From NCBI GenBank assembly GCA_030704615.1, contig CM060732.1:77357053-77421052 (forward strand): DNA of 64,000 nt. Reading direction: 5' to 3'. Every line of letters starts with the position of its first letter. Position 1 is the first letter of the stretch. A program made the translations under genes and the position numbers. This stretch comes from Takakia lepidozioides (lineage: Eukaryota > Streptophyta > Takakiopsida > Takakiales > Takakiaceae). The notes under the pieces were generated by a model, which was given only the letters and a program-made list of their open reading frames with translations, did no database searches and was not told the origin of the DNA. Below, in pieces: positions 45,305 to 53,803 of the stretch.

Positions 45305-46477
45305 ATTTAGAGCTAGAGGGGCGACGTTCGTGCTCCCGAACAATTACCCTCCCATCCCGGTACACGGGATAGTGCCCCTGAGCTCGAGCTTGCTTAACCT
45401 GCAAGAGTTGCGCCCGCATGGCGTTGTATTGCAAAGGGGTCAAGTCATCGTTGAGGTACATACCCTGACCTCTCAATTGAGGCCTCTGCCTGAGGATTCT
45501 ATCCCGAGTACCCTTGTCCTTGAATCTAATGAAGAGGACTTTGTGCTCTGAAGATCATGCATGCCAAGCCCTTTCAATGCCACTCGCGCCCCGTGGGAGA
45601 GCAAGGTTTTGCTGCATAAGGCTGGTGGCAGCATCAAGAAGGTCCCCCTCAGCAAGGCCCCCTAGCTTCCCAGTGACCCTGATGTTAAGGGCTTTGAAAG
45701 CCCGTTGCTGCAAGGTAGCCGAGACTGTCTCCTCCAGAGAGTGAGGACTGTTGTTGGATGTGCTCCCCTTAACTATATCAGCCCAGGAGGAGGCCTCTGC
45801 CTTGTGAGCTTGGAGCTCCCGATCCATTGTAGACGTCGCAGTTCTGTGTGTTTCCAGCTCTTTGCTAAGGGATTCCACCTGCAGGTGGATGCTTGCTGTG
45901 AGGGGATCTGGGAGGCTCTTCTCTGTGAAGGTCTTCACTTCGCCTTCAAGTTTTGAAAGACCCGTATGTGTGGATTTGTCATTGAGATGTTTCGCCAGAC
46001 CTTGAAGTTTGCTAGTGCACTCCTGAAGAGAGGCCCACAAAACGCTGTCATGAACTCGCATATTGTTCTCCAAGTCTGTGTCTCTGTCTGTCATGCGCTT
46101 CTGCCAATCTTTGTCCAAGGAAGTCATGCGTTTCTGACAATCTTTGTCCAAGGAATCCATGTGTTTTTCCCAATTTTTGTTAAGGGAAGCCATCCGCGTC
46201 TCCCAGTCTTTGTCTAGGGAAGCCAACCGCTCCTCCGAGTCACTGTCACGGGCAGCGAGCACTTGGTGCAGAGTCTCCTCCGAGATGCATTTCGTTTGTA
46301 AGATAGAGATTTGGTCCCGAAGCGTTTGAACATCAGCACTCCTTGTGGAGTACTGACGCAAAGGAGAGGCTAGTTGAGAGACAGGGGCAGGAAGAAGAAG
46401 CAGAAGGGATCAGGTCGACGTGAGAGAGACGGGTAGTCTACCTCGTCGGCAGCCGTCCTTTGGCATTTGGACGTCAT
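45305..46477 (-). pseudogene. LINE ORF1: coiled-coil RNA-binding protein, frameshifted
   Basis: Likely starts at ATG 46475-46477. A coiled-coil region with five near-perfect 11-residue repeats (for example RMTSLDKDWQK) lies at about 46090-46250. This is followed by an RRM-like part (FKALNIRVTGKLGGL) and, in a different frame from about 45555 on, the conserved C-terminal domain (KVLFIRFKDKGTRDRILRQ; GMYLNDDLTPLQ). ORF1 proteins of L1-type elements trimerise through the coiled coil and chaperone the RNA. Breaks occur near 46370 and 45555. ORF2 begins right after the ORF1 stop. Confidence 0.8.
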
Positions 46478-46540
46478 GGTGTGGTGGAGGTGGCACTAGC
46501 GCGCCAACGCCCGGTAATGTTGTCAGAAATGTAACTGAGG

Positions 46541-46906
46541 AAGACAAAATGAGGCATCAATAATCGGTCATCTTCATTCAATCAAAGTCTGTCACACAAA
46601 AGGCATTGGCTATGTGTTGTTATGAACTTGGAGCACTTAAAAGTCTCCGTTGGACATCTAAGTCACGGGTCCTCAATTTCGGATGAGGTCCATGGATACA
46701 GACGATGGAACTGATCAACCAAAATTGCACTGCTCTCGCAGTCAACGTCCGACCTCATCAGTCATGATCACATAGAAGAGTAAACATCTTAAATCTGCAA
46801 GTTACTATGGTCGGTTAGCTTCTTCTGCAAATAAGTAGGTCTATCAGGACTTCCCATCCAGCAATAAATTAGTCTCCGCAGTGCAGTGAAGTCTGTGTTG
46901 GACATC
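46541..46906. other. Spacer right of the LINE
   Basis: No gene recognised in these bases. Confidence 0.4.
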
Positions 46907-47345
46907 TTACAGATCCAATTGTCCTTGAGACCGGCTTGGATTACCATCACTGCTACATGAGGCTTTGCCGTCTGGCGTATCCGTCTCCGAGGCTGATCTA
47001 ACAACTGATACAATCTTAGAGGCACTTGCGGCCTCCTGCATGTCTGATACAGGTGGGAGAGTCATGACTCTCCCCTTCCAGTCCCCCAGAAGGATTTTAC
47101 TCATAAATGAAAATATCATCTTCTCCACCGTTGGAAATCCGGTGGCCTCCTGCGCATGCCTGCTTGCCACATGACTATAGTAATCAATGAACTCGAAAGT
47201 TGCTATGATCTGGCTCCATATTTTGGACACCATTCGGAACTTTATTGCTTCAAAGGCAATCTAGCCACTACCATTACTAGGAGGAAATTGGGCAACACCT
47301 GATGGTCGGCAGAGTCTGCATTCATGTTGTCACGCTGATTCGCCA
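46907..47345 (-). CDS. Unrecognised protein, possibly two exons
   Basis: A 108-codon frame (46907-47233) encodes MVSKIWSQIIATFEF followed by YYSHVASRHAQEATGFPTVEK and a Ser-rich C-terminus. It may be preceded by a short exon at about 47300-47345 starting MANQRDNMNADSAD. I do not recognise the family. Composition is protein-like, but the upstream exon link is a guess. It could be a remnant of a transposon gag or a host gene fragment. Confidence 0.3.
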
Positions 47346-47745
47346 TAGCGAAATGGGAAGACAGAGCCTTAGAGTAAATGAGATACTGAACAAGTACAAA
47401 ATGCTGCACCTACAAAGTCCGATCTCCCAAGTGCAAGAGATCGCAAACAAAGCGCCCTGGAGAGAGACACAAAGATCCAGCTACCGCTCAATTTAAGCAA
47501 CTCGCTCAGTCGAATATTCGAGAAATCCCTACACACAACAGGATCGGTAGAATATTCGAAAAATCCCTACACCTGTAAGCAACTCGCTTGGTCGAATATT
47601 CAAAAATTTCCTACAGCATTTTGCAACACTCAGCATTTGGTAGCATTTTGTACTCATTCAGTAGTCTGTCGTTTTCTCTAAGAATCTATCTCCCCATTTC
47701 GCCATGGCGGATCAGCTTAGCAACATGAATGCAGATTCTAGCGAC
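47284..47745. repeat. Inverted duplication of an exon-like 5' segment
   Basis: The minus strand at about 47284-47370 and the plus strand at about 47680-47745 share CCCATTTCGC(C/T)ATGGCG and AACATGAATGCAGA. Each would encode a start of the form MA(N/D)Q..NMNADS. Between them lie three related blocks with TCGAATATTC and TCCCTACAC. Confidence 0.6.
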
Positions 47746-48345
47746 CGTGTAAGGCTCTATCTCCCCTTGGCTATACCACTCGCATATAATCTCAATTGCA
47801 CTTGCAGAGTGTTGCTCAAGTTGAAAATCGGATTGAGGAACAAGGAAACATGACACCTGCTAGTAAGCAACAAGGAAAAGTAGTCCTACCCCAGAGTAGT
47901 CAGTGGGATACTGTGTTGAGAAGATGAATGTTCATGTCCATAGACTTCACACACAAACTACTGGCATGTATGTATGTTCATGTACATAGACTTCACATGA
48001 CAGAAACTACTGGCATGTAATCTCAAAAACTTAAAGACATAAGCTCCAGAACAAAATTGAGCCAAAAAAAAAATCGAAACGTGTCAGAAACCCCCAATGA
48101 AAGGCAGTGTAAACCTATTTATTGGCTTAAAATTAATTTAAATTCAATTACATTATGGAATGGCTTGGTGTCGATGGGAAGGCAAATGATTTATTCGTCT
48201 GTTGTGTCTCGCACACATGTTCAAGCACATGCGGGCAAAAGAGGGGCTTCAACCACATCCGTTCAATGGGTGCAATAGCCGTGCATGCATTGCAAGATTT
48301 TTTTTTTCGCAATGAACAAAAACCAGATGACAACTGAACGCCTCA
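47746..48345. other. Spacer, nothing recognised
   Basis: No coding region, RNA gene or element end was seen. GCAAATGATTTATTCGTCTG at about 48182 is repeated with one change at about 48575. Confidence 0.4.
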
Positions 48346-48596
48346 TTGGCCCATCGAACAAATTTCGATTGATCTCATATTACACTGGGACCTATCAGAG
48401 GGTACATTGAACACACTGGCCAAGTCTCAAAGCGAACGAAAATCATTTGGATGGGCAACCATCCGTTGGCCCATTGAACGAATTTCGATTGATCTCATAT
48501 TACTCTGGGGCCTCTTCCATGGTACATTGAATATACTGGCCAAGTCTCAAAGCGAACCAAAATCATTTGGAGGCAAATGATTTATTTGTCTGTTCA
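48346..48596 (+). repeat. Two tandem units of about 130 bp
   Basis: Units start at 48346 and 48476 with TTGGCCCAT(C/T)GAAC and share ATTTCGATTGATCTCATATT and GGCCAAGTCTCAAAGCGAAC. They are about 90 percent alike by eye. Confidence 0.85.
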
Positions 48597-48639
48597 TTTG
48601 GTGATTAATCGTTAATGGTGAAAAGGATAAACCAAAGGT

Positions 48640-48995
48640 TCCTTGATAATAAAAAAAATTGAATGATTTGAAATTTTGCCAGTATGTTCTACATGCCTCT
48701 TACATGGACCGGACAAGTATGAGATCAATAAAAAATGGTTCACAAGAGGAACCAATGGTTACTTGATGTGCCAATTTCTGAATGCTTTCAAACTTTGCCA
48801 TTGCATTGTACATGCCATCTTAAAGGTACCGGACAAGTATGAGTTCGATTTAAAATATTGCAATGGGTGAACCAATGGTATCTTCATTCAGCAATTTTTG
48901 ATTGTTTTGAAACTTTGCCAGTATGTTGTACATGTCGTCAAACAGGTACCGAACAAGTATGAGGTCATTCAAAAAATGGTTCAAAGGATGAACCT
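48640..48995 (+). repeat. Three tandem units of about 118 bp
   Basis: Each unit carries TTTGCCA(G/T)TATGTTNTACATG-like sequence (about 48675, 48793, 48911) followed by an ACCGGACAAGTATGAG-type block and an ATGGTTCA...GAACC block. No coding sense. Confidence 0.8.
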
Positions 48996-49023
48996 CGTAT
49001 TTCCCAAAATTACGTAGACTATA

Positions 49024-49037
49024 CAGTGGGTTGCACA
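49024..49037 (+). other. Candidate left terminal sequence of the RING/hAT element
   Basis: CAGTGGGTTGCACA resembles the inward-read right end CAGGGTTGCACA at 61744-61755. It lies 55 bp beyond the RING gene's stop. The flanking 8-mers differ, so this pairing is only a suggestion. Confidence 0.25.
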
Positions 49038-49161
49038 TTTAAGTTTTCGCAACCTGAGACCTTTGGCCTACTCCCTACGTTTCTAGCCTTTCTAGTCATC
49101 TTCATCTAGATTTATTACTTCGTTGTCGTTATCTCCAGATGTTGATGAAGATGCTCCGGGT

Positions 49162-49424
49162 GTAGAGGACGTGCCTCCACTAGTACGGAGAGCTCGAGCC
49201 TGGGCTCGAGTGGTCAAAGAGGGACCCAGTGTTGTGTGGTCCACCCTTGCCTTCATGCGTAGCGTTCTAGGCGAGTGCTGACTCTCTTCCACATTTGCCA
49301 GAGCCGGGTGTGTCGCTCTTGCTACGGCGGCATGCAATTTTTCAATTAAATCCGATATGTTTGGAAGTGGCAAGAACACCCCTGGAATAGGGGCAACTTG
49401 GTCACGTCATGTGTTCTGCCAATA
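49162..49424 (-). repeat. 263-bp direct repeat flanking the gypsy element, left copy
   Basis: Nearly identical to 53541-53803; two differences seen (ACGGCGG/ACGACGG and GTGTTCTGCC/GTGTTATGCC). Part of the RING gene's 3' coding region. Confidence 0.93.
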
Positions 49425-49509
49425 TGTCGTGCGCATACATATCGCTACACAACTACATCGCTGTCCAAACCACACCACACATATATGCACAATAAAGTAG
49501 TCTGCCACA
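49425..49509 (-). repeat. 85-bp LTR-like repeat, outer copy
   Basis: On the minus strand begins TGTGGCAGACTAC and ends CACGACA, with TG...CA termini. It is repeated at 49862-49946 with one change. It directly abuts the 263-bp repeat. Confidence 0.8.
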
Positions 49510-49861
49510 ATGATAGAAAACCAACGAACACACTGTTTACACAAAACATGAAAACCAAACCATCACTCTTAGAAATAGTAGTCGAGCCAGGGGCACCCCA
49601 AGCTATGGGGACTCCACCCCACAACAACCTACACTCCCATCATGAGTACACTCAGATCTAAACGCATGCAAGAGCTCGGTCGCGCAGGCTCAACTCGAGA
49701 AAGATGAGCCGCGCGACTGCCGCTCTCGTGAAGATAAGACGGACCAGGTGTCAAACTAAACTTGACACCTGATTAAACACTTGACCTAAATCCAAGTGTT
49801 AAATACAAATAACTAGTTTTATTCTAGCTGTTTTCACACTGTGCTTATTTAACTTGACAGC

Positions 49862-49946
49862 TGTCGTGTGCATACATATCGCTACACAACTACATCGCTG
49901 TCCAAACCACACCACACATATATGCACAATAAAGTAGTCTGCCACA
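49862..49946 (-). repeat. 85-bp LTR-like repeat, inner copy (3' LTR start)
   Basis: Begins TGTGGCAG right after the polypurine tract. The two 85-bp copies are 352 bp apart; either the LTR is only 85 bp and something was inserted, or a 437-bp LTR is followed by a truncated second copy. Confidence 0.75.
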
Positions 49947-50206
49947 ATCGCCCCCCTAGCTGGTGGATAAGTCCCTCTACCTCCAGATAGCTACAAGATG
50001 TAATAGCCACAGCCGTACTAAGTCCTCTATCACTGTCCCTATTGTACTCAAACTCTATAGACCAAGAGGCCGGGTACAAGAGTAGCCCCATCGTTAGTCG
50101 CCATCTTGCAATCTGTGAACTTAAGCCAGGACCTCGTGTGTTCAAGGTCTCCTAGTAGCTGGGCCTTGCGTTTCTTGTTAGCCTTCCATGGTTGTATCCA
50201 CTCCCA

Positions 50207-53182
50207 CTATCCAATGCAATGTGGACATAACCAATCCCCATCCGGAACCATCTCAAGAGGTGGAGTCAAGCATCCCATATGCCAACCTCTAGAGCATCGA
50301 TCGCACACCAGTATAGTGGCTGTCCCTTTAGAAGACCCACACAACATGCACCTCAAACCTGCAGATACCACTACCAGGTTTGGGTCAATCCTGCCATCAA
50401 CATTCGGAAGGTGACATGGCGCACAATTACGCACATGGTCCTTCCAAGTTATGCCATCCCGACCCTCCAAGACCAAGACGCCTGAGGGCAAGACCTCTCG
50501 AACCCTCAAAATAACACGTCCTGCAGTCACATCCAGGGTCGTAGGAGCAGTCTGCTGCAGATAGACATAGTCACCAGGGTTGAATCTCCGAACCCCAGGA
50601 CGATAGCCCCCACCACGTATGGTAGCATACCTCAACGTATCACGGTGTTGTGCAATGGCAAGGTTCTCGAAAGCCATGGGCATGACTCTCTTGAACAACT
50701 CTGCACGCTGCTCACATGCACGTGCCCACACGTCCGGATCGTCAAGGTTAAAAACTGTAGCAGCTTCTCTGCGAATGGATGTAGGCAAATCCGGCTCTCG
50801 GCCAAAGAGAAGAAAGTATGGTGAGAAGGAGGCAAGTGATGCTTGCTTGCTGAACCTGTAGCCCATGGCTAACCAGGGTAACTGAAGGTCCCAATCTCCT
50901 AGGTGTCCCTTCTGCAAGCCATACTTGCGCAAACCCCTCTTTACTGTCTGAACAACTCTCTCTGCCAAGCCATCGGCTTCAGGATGATCCCGAGAAGTGG
51001 TGCGGTGGTCTATCAAGGCCTTGTCACACAAAGCCTGAAACTCCCCCAAGAACTCTCTCCCTTGGTCCGTGAGTACCTCAGCTGGAGCACCGAATCGGCT
51101 AAGCACACAATCCAGGAATGCATACGCAGCTCCCTCACTAGCCTTATCAGGCAATGGAACCAATTCAATCCACTTGGAGAAGTGCTCCACCATCACCAAC
51201 ACGTACTTGTTGTGGCGCATGGTCAGTGGCAACGGCCCTGCGAAGTCAAGACTCCACCTGTAGCCCAATCCCATGATCGGAAGAGGGTGCAATTGTGGAG
51301 TAGGGGCGTTGAATGAAGCACGCACCCTGTCACACACCATGCACCTAGCCACAAATTGTTGCACCTCTGTGTGCATACCACGCCACCAATACTGCCCCTG
51401 CAGTAGACTATGAGTGCGTCGCACCCCAAAATGCCCCAACTCCTCATGGGCATGCCGCACTAACCGTGCCCGCTGTGTTGGGTGAGGCACAATCCTCACT
51501 CGACCATCCTCCCACACTCGGAGCAGGTGTGTCCCCTCCCACCTGAACCTCTTGGCTCGTTGTAGGATCCGATCCCTCTCCTTGGCAGTCATAGTGGCTG
51601 CCGTGTCTCCACTGCGGAGGTAGTCCAACACAACTGAATCCTCATGTATATCTTTGGCGCCACCCTGCTCATTGCTGGCCTCAGGGTCCTCAGACACTTG
51701 ATCTACAGTCATCCCTGTTGTAGGTCCAACCTGGCCTTCCGCTGCCAAGATACACAGAAATGCAGATGCATGCCATCCGGGCACCATCTCCTCGTCCGTC
51801 TCACCATGCCACCGAGCTCCAGTGTCATCCTGCTGGCTCGTGCATGGATTGCGACTCAACCCATCTGCATTTCGATTGACCAAACCCGGTCGATGCACCA
51901 CCTGAAAGTCATACTCTTGAAGGATGAGTGCCCACCGTGCAAGCTTCCCCGTAAGCTTGTCTGACTCCATCAACCACTTGAGTGGTTGGTGATCCGTGAC
52001 AAGGGTGAAGAGATTGCCGTATAGATAGCACCTGAAGTGTGCCACGGCCCACACTGCAGCTAAGCATTCTCCCTCATATGAGCTATACTTAGACTCTGCA
52101 GCATTGTTCGAGCGGCTAGCATAAGCCACTACGAACTCTCTTCCCTCATCATCCACCTGTGTGAGCACCGCTCCAAGCCCCAGCATGCTCCAATCTGTAT
52201 GCAGCTGAAAAGGACGCCCCCTGATAGGTCGTCTCAAGATGGGCGCCGAGGTCAACCTCGCCTTGAGCTCTTGAAAAGCTTGTTCTTGCTCATCTTCCCA
52301 CTGCCACTCCTGGTCCACCTTGGTCAGCTTGGTTAGAGCCTTTGCAATGGCACTAAATCCCTTAACAAACCGTCTGTAATAGTTTGCTAACCCCATGAAA
52401 GCTCGAACTCGGCTCACATCCGTGGGGCGTGGAACCTGTGCAATGGACTCTACCTTAGTCTGCTGTACCCCCAATCCTCCAGGATATATCATGTGACCCA
52501 GATACTCAATCTGGTTGTGGAAAAACTTGCACTTGCCCGGATGTAACTTCAATCCGTGCGTCCTCAAGCGCTCAAATACCCCCTGAAGGTGTCTCTCATG
52601 CTCCTCCACCGTAGCACTAAAGATGATGATGTCATCTATGTAGCACCGAGCAAACTCCACCCCTGCTAGAATCCTGTCCATGACTCTTTGAAACTCAGCG
52701 GGAGCGTTTTTAAGCCCAAATGGTAAGAACCGCCACTGGTATAGGCAATCCTTCCCGTGCTCATTGATCCCCCAGAATGCCGTCTTTTGCTTATCCGCCT
52801 CCTTGATCGGCAACTGGTGATATCCGGATCGTAAATCCAACGTGCTAAAGACCTTGGAATGCCCAATGGCATCAAAGATCTCCTCTGGTGTTGGCATGGC
52901 ATACCTATCGGACTTGGTCTGACGATTTACAGGGCGGTAATCACCGCACATACGTCTCTCCGTCCAATTGCCATAGACATCCTTCTTAGCTGGCATCACT
53001 GTGGCTGAAGCATACTCTCCACCAGAAAGCTCCACCAAACCTGCCTCCCAGAGATCTTGAGTCCTCATCTGAATCAAAGACCTCTCCATGTCACTGTATC
53101 TATAGGGTCTCCGAAAGATTGGCGTGTCAGTGGCCAACTCAATACGGATCTCTTGACCCTTCAGTCCTCCCAAGTCCTTCAA
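50207..53182 (-). CDS. Gypsy pol polyprotein (RT, RNase H, integrase) with C-terminal PHD finger, 991 aa
   Basis: Open over 991 codons. Reverse transcriptase in the first third ([24 protein letters not shown], catalytic CYIDDIIIF); RNase H (FQLHTDWSMLGLGAVLTQ, LVTDHQPLKWL); integrase HHCC finger (HAHEELGHFGVRRTHSLL ... CMVCDRV); and integrase core with all three acids (WSLDFAGPL, EVLTDQGREFLG, HPEADGLAERVV). Where chromoviruses carry a chromodomain, this protein ends in a C4HC3 PHD finger in its last 45 residues (CMLCGSS, LVCDRCSRGWHMGC, WLCPHC). PHD fingers commonly read histone H3 tails, so the domain may steer integration; that is inference. The first codon is not an ATG: the frame continues upstream through ENWEPDIGPIV-like sequence to a TAG near 53340, so the true N-terminus is lost or read-through would be needed. 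Confidence 0.9.
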   Translation of the reverse strand: MKDLGGLKGQEIRIELATDTPIFRRPYRYSDMERSLIQMRTQDLWEAGLVELSGGEYASATVMPAKKDVYGNWTERRMCGDYRPVNRQTKSDRYAMPTPEEIFDAIGHSKVFSTLDLRSGYHQLPIKEADKQKTAFWGINEHGKDCLYQWRFLPFGLKNAPAEFQRVMDRILAGVEFARCYIDDIIIFSATVEEHERHLQGVFERLRTHGLKLHPGKCKFFHNQIEYLGHMIYPGGLGVQQTKVESIAQVPRPTDVSRVRAFMGLANYYRRFVKGFSAIAKALTKLTKVDQEWQWEDEQEQAFQELKARLTSAPILRRPIRGRPFQLHTDWSMLGLGAVLTQVDDEGREFVVAYASRSNNAAESKYSSYEGECLAAVWAVAHFRCYLYGNLFTLVTDHQPLKWLMESDKLTGKLARWALILQEYDFQVVHRPGLVNRNADGLSRNPCTSQQDDTGARWHGETDEEMVPGWHASAFLCILAAEGQVGPTTGMTVDQVSEDPEASNEQGGAKDIHEDSVVLDYLRSGDTAATMTAKERDRILQRAKRFRWEGTHLLRVWEDGRVRIVPHPTQRARLVRHAHEELGHFGVRRTHSLLQGQYWWRGMHTEVQQFVARCMVCDRVRASFNAPTPQLHPLPIMGLGYRWSLDFAGPLPLTMRHNKYVLVMVEHFSKWIELVPLPDKASEGAAYAFLDCVLSRFGAPAEVLTDQGREFLGEFQALCDKALIDHRTTSRDHPEADGLAERVVQTVKRGLRKYGLQKGHLGDWDLQLPWLAMGYRFSKQASLASFSPYFLLFGREPDLPTSIRREAATVFNLDDPDVWARACEQRAELFKRVMPMAFENLAIAQHRDTLRYATIRGGGYRPGVRRFNPGDYVYLQQTAPTTLDVTAGRVILRVREVLPSGVLVLEGRDGITWKDHVRNCAPCHLPNVDGRIDPNLVVVSAGLRCMLCGSSKGTATILVCDRCSRGWHMGCLTPPLEMVPDGDWLCPHCIG

Positions 53183-53540
53183 ACTGAAGGCAAAGCAATT
53201 CCTGTAAGCCCTCAGGAACCGCCGTATACGTCGTCTCTCTCCTCCGGTGACAATGGGTCCAATGTCAGGCTCCCAATTGTCCTCCGTAACTGCAACCTTA
53301 AGTCCAGTGGGCTTAGAGGTAGAGGACGCGTCCCGTGGTTGCTATGCTGCAACCTCTTGAGCAGTACCCCCTTCCTGCTCAATCAATGACAAGGCCTCAT
53401 CCTGCCCCATCATCTCATCATTGAGAACCTCCTCATCTCGAGAAGAATCCCCAACCTCATCCATCACAGCTGCCTTCGCTGCCAACTCCCTCTAAACCTC
53501 GAGCACCTCCCACGTGTGCCATGGATGTCTACACCTCGTG

Positions 53541-53803
53541 GTAGAGGACGTGCCTCCACTAGTACGGAGAGCTCGAGCCTGGGCTCGAGTGGTCAAAGAG
53601 GGACCCAGTGTTGTGTGGTCCACCCTTGCCTTCATGCGTAGCGTTCTAGGCGAGTGCTGACTCTCTTCCACATTTGCCAGAGCCGGGTGTGTCGCTCTTG
53701 CTACGACGGCATGCAATTTTTCAATTAAATCCGATATGTTTGGAAGTGGCAAGAACACCCCTGGAATAGGGGCAACTTGGTCACGTCATGTGTTATGCCA
53801 ATA
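53541..53803 (-). repeat. 263-bp direct repeat flanking the gypsy element, right copy
   Basis: Second copy of 49162-49424, in its original place within the RING gene. Its end at 53541 is the exact start of gypsy-derived sequence. Confidence 0.93.

Larger units (their letters stand above)
41865..46540 (-). mobile_element. LINE (non-LTR retrotransposon) with two broken ORFs
   Basis: About 4.7 kb, coding strand minus. ORF1 (about 45305-46477) and ORF2 (about 41968-45299) are arranged as in L1-type elements, with an APE-type endonuclease before the reverse transcriptase. The 3' end is a short CATTT repeat (41865-41881 on the plus strand) abutting R2. The 5' end is uncertain, near 46500-46540. 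Several frameshifts make it inactive. Confidence 0.9.
49425..53540 (-). mobile_element. Ty3/gypsy element, 5'-truncated, with PHD finger
   Basis: Coding strand minus. It contains an open pol, a purine-rich tract (AGGGGGGCG near 49948-49957) directly before an LTR-like start, and LTR sequence to 49425. Gag, protease and the 5' LTR are missing; the right boundary coincides with the 263-bp repeat. It interrupts the RING gene. Confidence 0.85.
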
